A DNA stretch of 31,340 nt from Stenotrophomonas_A sp036566925 (GTDB taxonomy: Bacteria > Pseudomonadota > Gammaproteobacteria > Xanthomonadales > Xanthomonadaceae): assembly GCA_036566925.1 (NCBI GenBank), contig DATCVI010000224.1:1-31340 (forward strand), read 5' to 3'. This document shows positions 22,979 through 31,267 of this stretch, piece after piece (the stretch's first letter is position 1; each line of letters opens with the position of its first letter). The translations under genes were made by a program, and so were the position numbers. The notes under the pieces were generated by a model. It worked only from the letters and a program-made list of their open reading frames with translations. It did no database searches and was not told where the DNA came from.

Positions 22979-24414
22979 CGCACCAGCGTCTGGATCGCGT
23001 GCGCCGGGATCTCGACCTGGGCCGAATCGGTACCGACGTAGTAGTTGTAGACAATCGCCTTGTCGGTAGGGTTCATCACGATCGTCGCCAGCTTGCCGTC
23101 GTTGTTGACGAAGCCGGTGGCCAGCAGGTTGCTGCGGCTGCTGGCCACGCTCACGCGGCGCGCGTCGGGCCGCACGAAGCGCGAGAAATGGCCGATGTAG
23201 TAGTAGCTCGGCGTATAGATCAGCTCGCCGGTGCGGGTATCGGCGTGGATCGGCGCGAAGCACCAGTTGCCGACATGGTTCGGACCGCCCTTTTCGTCGA
23301 GCAGGATGTTCCAGTCGGTCCAGCCGACCACGCCGTTGTTGAAGTCGTTGATCATGTTGCGGCCGTAGCGCTCGCCGTTGCTCCAGTCCTGCAGCCGCGC
23401 CGGGTCGTACTTTTCCACCGAGGCTTCGGTAAGCAGGATCGGCTTGTCCGGATGCGCCTCGCGTACCACGCCGACGTTGTCGAACATCGGGTCGAACCCG
23501 GCCCAGGTCTCATACCAATGGAAGCCCATGCCCCAGGCGTATTTCGCCGCTTCCGGGTCGTCGAAGATCACTTGCGCGCGGAACGCCATCATGTCGCGGT
23601 TGTGGTCCCAGACGATGATCTTCTTGTCGCCATAGCCGGCCTTGGCCATCACCGGGCCGAGGTGGTCCTTGAGGAAGTCGCGTTCCTGTTCGGCGCTGTA
23701 CACCATCGATTCCCACTTCTGCACGGCCATCGGTTCGTTCTGCAGGCTGATGCCCCACAGCGGAATGCCGGCTGCCTCATAGGCACCGATGAACTTGGTG
23801 AAATAGGTAGCCCACGCTTCGGCATACTCCGGGCGCAGCGAGCCGCCACGCAGCATATTGTTGTTGGTCTTCATGAAGGCTGGCGCGCTCCACGGGCTGG
23901 CGAAGGTCGTCAGCTGGCCGCCGGCCGCGGCAATCGCCTGCTTCAGCAGCGGGATGCGGAACTGGCGATCGTGGTCGATGCTGAAGGTCTTCAGCGCCTT
24001 GTCGCCTTCCTTGATGTAGGTGTAGCTGGCCGAGCTGAAGTCCGAGCTGTGGATGGTGGTGCGGGCCAGCGAGTAGCCGATGCCTTTCTGCGGGTCGTAG
24101 TACGCCTTGAGGAATTCGGCCTGCTTGTCCTTGGACAGCTTGGCGAAGACTTCGGCGCTGGAGTCGGTGATCGCCCCGCCGATGCCGAGCACGGTCTGGA
24201 ACTTGCGCGTGGGGTCGACGAAGACCGAATTCTCCACCTCGGTCAGCGCATGTCCGGGCTTGAGCTGCACGTCCTGCCCGCGCGCCAGCCGCTGTTCGCT
24301 GCCGGCGGCGGAGGTGAACACCTGGACCGTGCCGCTGGCGCCGGCGGCGGCGAACGCCGAGCTCGACAAGGTAGTGCTCAACAGCAGGGCGGACAGCAGG
24401 GGGCGACGCTTCAT
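22975..24414 (-). CDS. secreted glycoside hydrolase family 30 (glucosylceramidase/beta-glucanase-like)
   Basis: Exported glycosidase of 479 residues with signal peptide MKRRPLLSALLLSTTLSSSA (cleavage after AFA). The (beta/alpha)8 domain has GH30 signatures: GIGGAITDSSAEVF at 77-90, acid/base Glu227 in LQNEP and nucleophile Glu330 in LLTEAS, plus SPWSAPAFMKTN. A C-terminal beta domain (about 410-479) packs on the barrel. GH30 members cut beta-glucosylceramide, beta-1,6-glucan, xylan or fucose links; the subfamily cannot be set here, but the sequence looks closer to the glucosylceramidase/beta-1,6-glucanase group than to xylanases. The ATG at 24414 has GAGG nine bases upstream. It is coupled to the downstream deacetylase. 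Confidence 0.92.
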   Translation of the reverse strand: MKRRPLLSALLLSTTLSSSAFAAAGASGTVQVFTSAAGSEQRLARGQDVQLKPGHALTEVENSVFVDPTRKFQTVLGIGGAITDSSAEVFAKLSKDKQAEFLKAYYDPQKGIGYSLARTTIHSSDFSSASYTYIKEGDKALKTFSIDHDRQFRIPLLKQAIAAAGGQLTTFASPWSAPAFMKTNNNMLRGGSLRPEYAEAWATYFTKFIGAYEAAGIPLWGISLQNEPMAVQKWESMVYSAEQERDFLKDHLGPVMAKAGYGDKKIIVWDHNRDMMAFRAQVIFDDPEAAKYAWGMGFHWYETWAGFDPMFDNVGVVREAHPDKPILLTEASVEKYDPARLQDWSNGERYGRNMINDFNNGVVGWTDWNILLDEKGGPNHVGNWCFAPIHADTRTGELIYTPSYYYIGHFSRFVRPDARRVSVASSRSNLLATGFVNNDGKLATIVMNPTDKAIVYNYYVGTDSAQVEIPAHAIQTLVR

Positions 24415-24476
24415 GCGGGAACCTCGTGGACGGGACGGGCCGGCCGTGAGGCGGCCGGGGAGCGGAACGGCGGAGT

Positions 24477-24509
24477 CCGTTGTTTAACGGCTGCCCGCGG
24501 CGAAGTCCA
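24477..24509 (-). promoter_or_regulatory. candidate GH30 operon promoter/operator in the divergent spacer
   Basis: The 200-base spacer 24415-24614 separates the divergent GH30 and antiporter genes. An inverted repeat CCGTT-GTTT-AACGG lies at 24477-24490. On the minus strand TTAAAC (24487-24482) and TGGACT (24509-24504), 16 bases apart, could be weak -10/-35 boxes overlapping the repeat. No clear promoter for the antiporter was recognised. Confidence 0.25.
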
Positions 24510-24614
24510 GACGCGCTGCGACATTCGGTCGGCGCTCTCGGGCGCGAAGGCTGGCATGCGGCGGCCGCTTTGCCTACGATCCCCGGATATTCCTGCCGCC
24601 AAGCCTCGGACCTG

Positions 24615-25835
24615 ATGCACGCTGTAGCTGCCTTCCTGCTCGACGCCGCGTTATTCATTGGCTTGGCCTGGGTGATCTGGCGCCTGTGCGGGCGCACTTT
24701 TCCGTTTGCGATCGTGCCGATCGCGATCGGCCTGGCAATTGCCGGGGCCGGGGGGCTGCCGGCTTCCTGGGGCGTGCCTTCGCCGAGCGCCCAGACCCTG
24801 GGCTGGGTGGGCGTGCTGTTGTTGGCGTTCACCGCCGGCATGGAGACGCGTCATTCGATGGCGGCCGCGCCCAACCGGCAGGGTCCCTCCAGCCGGCGCG
24901 TGGTGCTCAGCGCGGTGGTGGCGATGCTGTTGCCGTTCGCCACCGGTGCCTTGCTTTCCTACTACGTGCTCGACGGGCTCGCTGCCTGGGCGCCACCCGC
25001 TGGCAACGCGTTGCTGGGCGCGCTGGCGGTCGGCCTGTGCGTGGCGGTCAGCGCGCTGCCGGTGCTGATCGGGATCGTGCGTGAGCTTGACGCCGCGCAT
25101 CGACCCTTTGGCCGCATCGCCGTGCGCATCGCCGTCATCGACGATGCGGTGTTGTGGATCGGCCTGGCAGTGCTGCTGCTGGTCGCGCAAAAGGGTGCCG
25201 ACGGGTTGGCGTTCTCACGCTGGCAGGCGCTGGCGCTGTGCGTGCCGGTGGTGATGCTGGCCGCCAGTCGCGCGTTCGCGCGCTGGGCGCCGCCGCTGCC
25301 GGTGCTTGCGCTGTTGCTGGTGGCGTATCTTGCGGCCGGCGCCTGGGCCAGCGCCCAGCTCGGATTGCACGAACTGCTCGGCGCTTATTTCGCCGGCACC
25401 GCGTTGCCGGCGGCGTGGCTGCGGCGGGTTCCGATCGAGCATATCGGCCGGGTCGCGCTGATGGTGCTGGCGCCGCTGTTCTTCGGCCATAGCGGTTTGA
25501 AGGTGGCTGCCGATGCGCTCAATTGGGGCACCTTGCAAATCGCCGGCCTGGTGCTGGGGGTGTCGGTGGTGGCCAAGCTTGCCGCGGTGTTGCTGTATCC
25601 GCCATTGCGCGATGCCAGCCGCCGCGACACCCTGGCGATAGGCACGCTGCTGCAGTGCAAGGGCCTGATGGAGATTGTCGCCGCCACCATCCTGCGCGAC
25701 GCCGGATTGATTTCCGAATTCGCCTTTGCGGTGCTGACCACGCTGGCGGTCCTGTCGACGCTGATGACCGGCCCGGTGTTCCGATGGTTGATGCGGCATC
25801 CGGCCGCGCGTACCGCCGATGTCACGGTGTCCTGA
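24615..25835 (+). CDS. CPA2-type cation/proton antiporter
   Basis: Inner-membrane transporter of 406 residues with about 12-13 membrane helices and no soluble regulatory domain. Family signs: LLLAFTAGMETR at about 68-79 (unwound-helix region), CVAVSALPVLIGIVREL, the ion-binding AVIDDAV with Asp176-Asp177, and the later LQCKGLMEIVAATILRDAG typical of CPA2 (KefB/NapA/GerN-like). A DD pair suggests an electrogenic Na+/H+ or K+/H+ exchanger; which cation is not readable. The frame is open 135 bases upstream, but the ATG at 24615 begins a natural hydrophobic N-terminus. It lies 112 bases before two amino acid antiporters. Confidence 0.85.
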   Translation: MHAVAAFLLDAALFIGLAWVIWRLCGRTFPFAIVPIAIGLAIAGAGGLPASWGVPSPSAQTLGWVGVLLLAFTAGMETRHSMAAAPNRQGPSSRRVVLSAVVAMLLPFATGALLSYYVLDGLAAWAPPAGNALLGALAVGLCVAVSALPVLIGIVRELDAAHRPFGRIAVRIAVIDDAVLWIGLAVLLLVAQKGADGLAFSRWQALALCVPVVMLAASRAFARWAPPLPVLALLLVAYLAAGAWASAQLGLHELLGAYFAGTALPAAWLRRVPIEHIGRVALMVLAPLFFGHSGLKVAADALNWGTLQIAGLVLGVSVVAKLAAVLLYPPLRDASRRDTLAIGTLLQCKGLMEIVAATILRDAGLISEFAFAVLTTLAVLSTLMTGPVFRWLMRHPAARTADVTVS

Positions 25836-25872
25836 CGGGTCAAGGCGCGGGCGCCAAGCCGTTTCCCCAATC

Positions 25873-25935
25873 GTCAGCATCGTCACGCCGCCGTGACGGT
25901 CACGCCCCCCATGCTGACACGTCCGTCACGGACGG
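25873..25935 (+). promoter_or_regulatory. nested inverted repeats before the first APC transporter
   Basis: The 112-base spacer holds an outer repeat GTCAGCAT (25873-25880)/ATGCTGAC (25911-25918), an inner one CGTCACG (25881-25887)/CGTGACG (25892-25898) with a CCGC loop, and a third, CCGTC-ACG-GACGG (25923-25935), next to the ribosome-binding site GGGGAG (25934-25939). No T-tract follows. It could be an operator cluster or mRNA leader structure. Confidence 0.5.
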
Positions 25936-25947
25936 GGAGCATCGGTC

Positions 25948-27369
25948 ATGGCAAACGTGCAAACGATGTCGCGTACCCAGCTGACCGCGATGGTGGTTGG
26001 CGGAATGATCGGAGCGGGTATTTTCTCGCTGCCTCGCACCTTCGCCGGCGCAACCGGCCCCTTCGGCGCCGTCATTGCCTGGCTGGTGGCCGGCACCGGC
26101 ATGTACATGCTGGCGCGCGTGTTCCAGTTCCTGGCCGAGCGCAAACCGGGGCTCGATGCCGGTGTGTTCGCCTACGCCAAGGAGGGGTTCGGCGATTACG
26201 CCGGTTTCCTCTCCGCATTCGGTTACTGGATCGGCAGTTGCATCGGCAACGTGTCCTACTGGGTGCTGATCAAGTCCACGCTGGGTGCGTTCTTCCCCGT
26301 CTTCGGCGACGGCAACACCGTGGTGGCCATTGTCGTGGCCTCGGTGGGCATCTGGCTGTTCCATTTCATGATCCTGCGCGGCGTGCAGCAGGCTGCGGCG
26401 ATCAACAAGATCGTGACCATCGCCAAGGTCATCCCGATCGTCGTCTTCATCATCATCGTGGCGTTCGCCTTCAAGATGGACCTGTTCCGGTTCAACTTCT
26501 ACGGCGGCGACCTCACCAACGGCGTGTTCGAACAGGTCAAGGCGACCATGCTGGTGACCGTGTTCGTGTTTCTCGGCATCGAAGGCGCCAGCGTCTATTC
26601 GCGCTATGCGCGCGAGCGCCGTGACGTCGGCTTCGCCACCATCAGCGGCTTCCTCATCGTCACCACGCTGATGGTGCTGGTCACCTTGCTGCCGTATGCC
26701 GTGCTGCCACGCGCGGACATCGCCGGCATGCGCCAGCCCTCGATGGCGGCGCTGCTCGAAGCGGTGGTGGGCCATTGGGGCGCGGTATTCGTCAGCATTG
26801 GCCTGCTGGTCTCGGTGCTCGGCGCCTACCTGACCTGGTCGCTGATCTGCGCCGAGGTGCTGTTCGCCGCCGCCCGAACCGGCGACATGCCCAAGGCCTT
26901 CGCCCGCGAAAACGCCAATGGCGTGCCTTCGGCCGCGTTATGGGCCACCAACATCGTCATCCAGATCATCGTCATCACCACCTACTGGTCGCGCGATGCG
27001 TTCTCGCTGATGCTCAACCTCACCAGCGCGATGTCGTTGATCCCGTTCCTGCTGGTAGCGGCCTACGGCTTGCAGATCACCAAGCGTGGCGAGGGCTACG
27101 ATGCGGGCGAGGGCAACCGTAATCGCGACCTGGTGCTGGCGGTGCTGGCCACGATCTACACGGTATTCCTGCTTTATGCCGGCGGGGTCAAGTTCATCGT
27201 GCTCTCAGCCGTGCTCTATGCCCCGGGTAGCCTGTTGTACTTCTGGGCCCGTCGCGAGCAGAACGCCAAGGTGTTCACCAAGGCCTCCGATGGCATCGTG
27301 CTGGGGCTGGCGGTGATCGGGCTGATCGTCGGCATCTATTGGATCGCCACCGGCTACATCCAGATCTGA
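25948..27369 (+). CDS. APC-superfamily basic amino acid/polyamine antiporter, paralogue 1
   Basis: Membrane transporter of 473 residues with about 12-13 helices. The N-terminal substrate-binding motif GGMIGAGIFSLP (about 18-29) is the APC signature, and DAGVFAYAKEGFGDYAGFLSAFGYW resembles the arginine/ornithine and related antiporter group (ArcD/YdgI-like, APA family). Substrate assignment to a basic amino acid or polyamine is inferred from family resemblance. The start is ATG at 25948 with GGGGAG eight bases upstream. A close paralogue follows after 46 bases, pointing to tandem duplication. Confidence 0.87.
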   Translation: MANVQTMSRTQLTAMVVGGMIGAGIFSLPRTFAGATGPFGAVIAWLVAGTGMYMLARVFQFLAERKPGLDAGVFAYAKEGFGDYAGFLSAFGYWIGSCIGNVSYWVLIKSTLGAFFPVFGDGNTVVAIVVASVGIWLFHFMILRGVQQAAAINKIVTIAKVIPIVVFIIIVAFAFKMDLFRFNFYGGDLTNGVFEQVKATMLVTVFVFLGIEGASVYSRYARERRDVGFATISGFLIVTTLMVLVTLLPYAVLPRADIAGMRQPSMAALLEAVVGHWGAVFVSIGLLVSVLGAYLTWSLICAEVLFAAARTGDMPKAFARENANGVPSAALWATNIVIQIIVITTYWSRDAFSLMLNLTSAMSLIPFLLVAAYGLQITKRGEGYDAGEGNRNRDLVLAVLATIYTVFLLYAGGVKFIVLSAVLYAPGSLLYFWARREQNAKVFTKASDGIVLGLAVIGLIVGIYWIATGYIQI

Positions 27370-27415
27370 CCCGGTCCGGCCGGCCGCCGGTGCAGCGCGA
27401 AGGGATCGCCCCGGC

Positions 27416-28852
27416 ATGAGCTCGCTCGCACCGAACCGGCAGTTGTCTCTGTTCGAGCTCACCGCGTTGGTGGTGGGCTCGATGATCGGCTCGGGCATCT
27501 TCGCGCTGCCGGCGGCGTTCGGCAGTACCACTGGCATCTATGGCGCGCTGTTGGCCTGGCTGATCGCCGGCACCGGCATGTTGTGCCTGGCCTTGGTGTT
27601 CCAGTCGCTCTCGCGCCGCAAGCCAGCGCTGGATACTGGCATCTACGCCTATGCCAAGGCCGGCTTTGGCGATTACGCCGGCGTACTTTCGGCCCTCGGC
27701 TACTGGATCGGCTGCTGCCTGGCCGACGTTGCCTGCCTCATCCTGATCAAGGCCACGCTGGGGCAGTTCATCCCGATCTTCGGCGACGGCTCGACCCTGG
27801 CCGCGATCGCCTCGGCCTCGCTGCTGCTGTGGGGGTTCCACTTCCTGATCCTGCGCGGCATCAAGCAGGCCGCGCTGCTCAACACGATCGCCACGGTCGC
27901 CAAGCTGGTGCCGATCGCGGTGTTCCTGTTCGTGGTCGCCGCCGGTTTCCGGCGCGATGTGTTCGCCTGGAATGGCTGGGGCGGCGAGCCGGCCAGCACC
28001 GCCACGCTGTGGTCGCAGGTGCGTGGCACGTTGTTGATCACGGTGTTCGTGTTCGTCGGCATCGAAGGGGCGAGCGTGTATTCGCGCTTTGCCCGCCACC
28101 GTCGCGACGTCGGCCTGGCCACCGTGCTCGGCTTCCTCGGCGTGCTCAGCCTGCTGGTGCTGGTCACGGTGCTGTCCTACGGCATCCTGTTGCGACCGGA
28201 CCTGGCGGCGCTGCGCAACCCGTCGATGGCCGGGGTCATGGAAGCGGTGGTCGGGCCGTGGGGCAGGGTGTTCGTCAGCGTCGGCTTGCTGATTTCGGTG
28301 CTCGGCAATTACTTGTCCTGGTCATTGCTCGCCGCAGAGGTCCTGCATTCGGCCGCCCTCAACGACGCCATGCCGCGCACACTCGCGCGCGAGAACGCCG
28401 CTGGCGTGCCGGTTGCCGCGCTGTGGCTGACCAACGCGGTGATCCAGCTGTTCCTGCTGGTGACCTGGTTTGCCGAATACGCTTTCACCCTGGCACTGAA
28501 AATGACCAGTGCGATGACGCTGGTGCCTTATCTCCTGGTAGCGGCCTACCAGCTCAAGCTGGCGCTCAACGGCGAGACTTTCGCCGGCGAGCCTGCGGCC
28601 ACGCGCGGGCGCGTGGGCGTCATCGCGATGGTGGCCACGGTCTACGCGCTGGCGATGCTGCTGGCCAGCGGCAGTCGCTACCTGCTGTTGTCGGCGTTGC
28701 TGTATGCGCCCGGCTCGCTGTTGTTCTTCCTGTCGCGGCGCGAGCGCGAGAGTGTGCCGATCAACCGCTTCGAGTGGAGCGTGTTCCTGGCGCTGTGCGC
28801 GGCCGCGCTGTGGGCGCTATGGTCGATGTTGACCGGGGCGCTGCGCATATGA
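27416..28852 (+). CDS. APC-superfamily basic amino acid/polyamine antiporter, paralogue 2
   Basis: Protein of 478 residues, alignable end to end with the preceding gene, with shared landmarks: VVGSMIGSGIFALP, YAYAKAGFGDYAG, FHFLILRGIKQAA, VFVGIEGASVYSRFARHRRD and RYLLLSALLYAPGSLLFF. The two clearly descend from a duplication but have diverged in many membrane-facing positions, so substrates may differ. It ends overlapping the next gene by four bases (ATGA), so co-translation with the alpha/beta-hydrolase is likely. Confidence 0.87.
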   Translation: MSSLAPNRQLSLFELTALVVGSMIGSGIFALPAAFGSTTGIYGALLAWLIAGTGMLCLALVFQSLSRRKPALDTGIYAYAKAGFGDYAGVLSALGYWIGCCLADVACLILIKATLGQFIPIFGDGSTLAAIASASLLLWGFHFLILRGIKQAALLNTIATVAKLVPIAVFLFVVAAGFRRDVFAWNGWGGEPASTATLWSQVRGTLLITVFVFVGIEGASVYSRFARHRRDVGLATVLGFLGVLSLLVLVTVLSYGILLRPDLAALRNPSMAGVMEAVVGPWGRVFVSVGLLISVLGNYLSWSLLAAEVLHSAALNDAMPRTLARENAAGVPVAALWLTNAVIQLFLLVTWFAEYAFTLALKMTSAMTLVPYLLVAAYQLKLALNGETFAGEPAATRGRVGVIAMVATVYALAMLLASGSRYLLLSALLYAPGSLLFFLSRRERESVPINRFEWSVFLALCAAALWALWSMLTGALRI

Positions 28853-30591
28853 GCCAAACAGAGGCGGACAATGCAGCGCCGGCGCATGGCCGGCTGCGGC
28901 GGACCCTCGCCAGTGCGCGCCTGCGCCTGGGTCGGCGCCCCGGCATCGCCGGGATGGTCGTGGCGAGCTTGTTCTTCGTCTGTTCCCTCTCGCCCAGCCT
29001 GATCCCGCGCGGCGCCGTGGCGCAGGGCGTGTTGTCGGGCTTCTGCCTGGCGGTAGGTTACGCGTTGGGCGCCTTGCTGCAATGGCTGTGGACCTATCTG
29101 CAACTGCCGCCGCTGCTGCGCCACGCGCGCCTGCGACACTGGCCGAGCATGCTGCTGGGACTGTGCGCGGTGGCCTGGATCGCCACGGTATGGCTGGCGC
29201 GGCCGTGGCAGAACTCGGTGCGCGCGGTGATGCAATTGCCCACCATCGACGAGGGCTACTCATTGCGGCTGCTATTGGTAGCGGTGCTGACCTCGCTCGG
29301 CTTGCTGCTGGTGGGAAGAGTGTTCGCTTGGATAGCCGCAATGGTCGACCGCCGCGCCCAGCGCGTGCTGCCGCGGCGGCTGGCCAATGTCATCGGCGTG
29401 GCGGCAGCGGTGGTGGTGTTCGCGCTGATCGCCAACGGCGTCATCCTGCGCGCGGCGCTGCACGGTATCGATGCTTCCTTTCGCAAGGCCGACACGCTGA
29501 CACCGCCGGATCGGCATCCGCCGAACCTGCCCGGACGCACGGGTGGCCCCGGCTCATTGGTGGCCTGGCAGGACCTTGGGCGCATGGGCCGCGACTTCGT
29601 TTCCGGCGGCCCCAACGCCGCCGAGATCAGCGCGAGCGCGGGGGGTGGGCCAAGCCTGACCCCGGTGCGTGTCTACGTCGGCCTGCCGGCCGCCGACGAC
29701 GCCGAGGCACGCGCGCGCCTGGCGCTGCGCGAACTGCAACGGCAAGGCGGCTTCTCGCGTTCGATGCTGGTGATCATCACCCCGACAGGGACCGGCTGGG
29801 TCGACCCCGGCGCGATCGACAGCCTCGAATACCTGCAGCGCGGCGACATCGCCAGCGTGGCGATGCAGTACTCCTATCTGTCCAGCCCGCTGTCGCTGAT
29901 GATCGAGCCCGGCTACGGTGAAGAAAGCGCGCAGGCGCTGTTTCGCGAGGTCTATGGCTATTGGCGCAGCCTGCCGAAGGACCAACGACCACGCCTGTAC
30001 GTGCACGGCCTGAGCCTGGGCGCAATGAATTCCGAACGCTCGATGGAACTGTTCGAACTGCTTGGCGACCCCATCGACGGTGCACTGTGGAGCGGGCCGC
30101 CCTTCGCAACCCGGCAATGGCGCAGCCTCACCGCGGCGCGCAACCCAGATTCGCCGCAGTGGTTGCCCACCTTCCGCGATGGCCGCTTCGTGCGCTTCAT
30201 GAACCAGCACGGCAGCCCGGTGCCGAACGACGCACCGTGGGGGCCGACACGCGTGGTGTACCTGCAGTACGCCAGTGATGCCATCACTTTCTTCGATCCC
30301 CACGACGCCTGGCGCAAGCCCGACTGGATGGAACCGCCGCGCGGCTTCGATGTTTCGCCCTCGCTGCGCTGGTATCCGCTGGTGAGCATGTTCCAGTTGG
30401 CCCTGGACATGCTGCTGGCCGACAGCACGCCGCTGGGCTACGGCCACGTCATCGCGCCGTCGCACTACGTCGATGCCTGGCTGCTGGTGACCGGCGCACG
30501 CGATTGGTCGCCGGCGCGGTTGCAAGCGCTGCGGGAGGAACTCGACGCACGCCGGCGCGCGCAGCTCGAAATCTCGCGCCGCGCCGATTAA
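28849..30591 (+). CDS. membrane alpha/beta-hydrolase (Abhydrolase_9 type)
   Basis: Protein of 580 residues. The N-terminal part (about 30-205) has four to five hydrophobic helices, matching the Abhydrolase_9_N membrane domain, including VASLFFVCSLSPSLIPRG. The C-terminal half is a hydrolase domain with nucleophile elbow HGLSLGAMNSE (Ser389) and a preceding TPTGTGWVDP segment. The enzyme's substrate is unknown; relatives occur in actinobacteria and proteobacteria as uncharacterised membrane esterase-like proteins. The frame is open far upstream inside the APC gene, but the ATG at 28849, overlapping the preceding stop (ATGA), is the natural start. Confidence 0.85.
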   Translation: MSQTEADNAAPAHGRLRRTLASARLRLGRRPGIAGMVVASLFFVCSLSPSLIPRGAVAQGVLSGFCLAVGYALGALLQWLWTYLQLPPLLRHARLRHWPSMLLGLCAVAWIATVWLARPWQNSVRAVMQLPTIDEGYSLRLLLVAVLTSLGLLLVGRVFAWIAAMVDRRAQRVLPRRLANVIGVAAAVVVFALIANGVILRAALHGIDASFRKADTLTPPDRHPPNLPGRTGGPGSLVAWQDLGRMGRDFVSGGPNAAEISASAGGGPSLTPVRVYVGLPAADDAEARARLALRELQRQGGFSRSMLVIITPTGTGWVDPGAIDSLEYLQRGDIASVAMQYSYLSSPLSLMIEPGYGEESAQALFREVYGYWRSLPKDQRPRLYVHGLSLGAMNSERSMELFELLGDPIDGALWSGPPFATRQWRSLTAARNPDSPQWLPTFRDGRFVRFMNQHGSPVPNDAPWGPTRVVYLQYASDAITFFDPHDAWRKPDWMEPPRGFDVSPSLRWYPLVSMFQLALDMLLADSTPLGYGHVIAPSHYVDAWLLVTGARDWSPARLQALREELDARRRAQLEISRRAD

Positions 30592-30604
30592 GGACGGCCT
30601 GGAA

Positions 30605-31267
30605 TCAGCGTGGCGCCGGCGGAATCGCTTGCAAGGTCTGCGCGGCGATGGCATCCAGCCGCGCCTGGCGGCTATCGCTGCGGCGCACGCTGCCACGGTT
30701 GACCGCACTCCACAGCACCTGCGCCGAATGCCGGTCGATCGCCTCGATCTGCAGCGCACCTTCGACATAGCTCACCCGGCGCATGTCCAACTCAAGTGAG
30801 CCGTCATTGCCCGGCACCACCAGTTGCGAACAGCCGGCGCTGGTGCACTGGATGGCGTTCATCCGCGTCGGCCCGCTACCGCCGGCCCCAGCGCTAGGCA
30901 CCAGGCGTTCGCCTTCGCGCACACCGACGCGGTACGCCGCTACCCAGTCGGCCTGGCCGACCTGTTCGACGCGCTGGTAACCCTTGGCGGCCAGTGCCGT
31001 ATCCATGGCGTTGCGCAGGCGCTGGCGCAGCGCCGGGTCGAGCACGCGCGGGTCGGCCTGCTCGGTGTAGTCGTGCGGCGCGGGCACCCAGGCGTAGCGC
31101 AGCCCGGGCAGGCGCTGCGCCGGTACCGTCACCTGCACCCCGGCATCGCTGCCGCCCAGGCTGCTGGCAGTATCAGCGGTGCTGGCGCAGCCGGCGAGGG
31201 CAGCCATCGCGGCGCACAGGCCGAGCAGGGCAAGGCGACTAAGGGGGCGCGATCGACGATACGGCAT
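30605..31267 (-). CDS. DUF4136-type lipoprotein
   Basis: Putative outer-membrane lipoprotein of 220 residues. A lipoprotein signal (RRSRPLSRLALLGLCAAMAA) ends at lipobox LAGC with Cys27. The body fits DUF4136: YAWVPAPHDYTEQADPRVLDP, LRNAMDTALAAKGYQRVEQ, ADWVAAYRVGVREGE, then IEAIDRHSAQVLWSAVNRGSV near the C-terminus. Function is unknown. The ATG at 31267 has GGAG about eight bases upstream. It converges on the hydrolase gene with 13 bases between stops; no terminator hairpin with a T-tract was seen. Confidence 0.85.
   Translation of the reverse strand: MPYRRSRPLSRLALLGLCAAMAALAGCASTADTASSLGGSDAGVQVTVPAQRLPGLRYAWVPAPHDYTEQADPRVLDPALRQRLRNAMDTALAAKGYQRVEQVGQADWVAAYRVGVREGERLVPSAGAGGSGPTRMNAIQCTSAGCSQLVVPGNDGSLELDMRRVSYVEGALQIEAIDRHSAQVLWSAVNRGSVRRSDSRQARLDAIAAQTLQAIPPAPR

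Noticed and set aside
22979..23263. Upstream extension of the deacetylase frame into the GH30 gene
   Set aside because: The signal peptide begins at the GTG at 22978, and the extension is Arg/Pro-rich out-of-frame GH30 sequence.
22999..24615. Plus-strand open frame opposite the GH30 gene
   Set aside because: Antisense to a gene with signal peptide and both GH30 catalytic glutamates; composition is shadow-like.
27583..28848. Upstream extension of the alpha/beta-hydrolase frame through the second APC gene
   Set aside because: It overlaps a clear transporter in another frame; the ATG at 28849 with ATGA overlap is the natural start.
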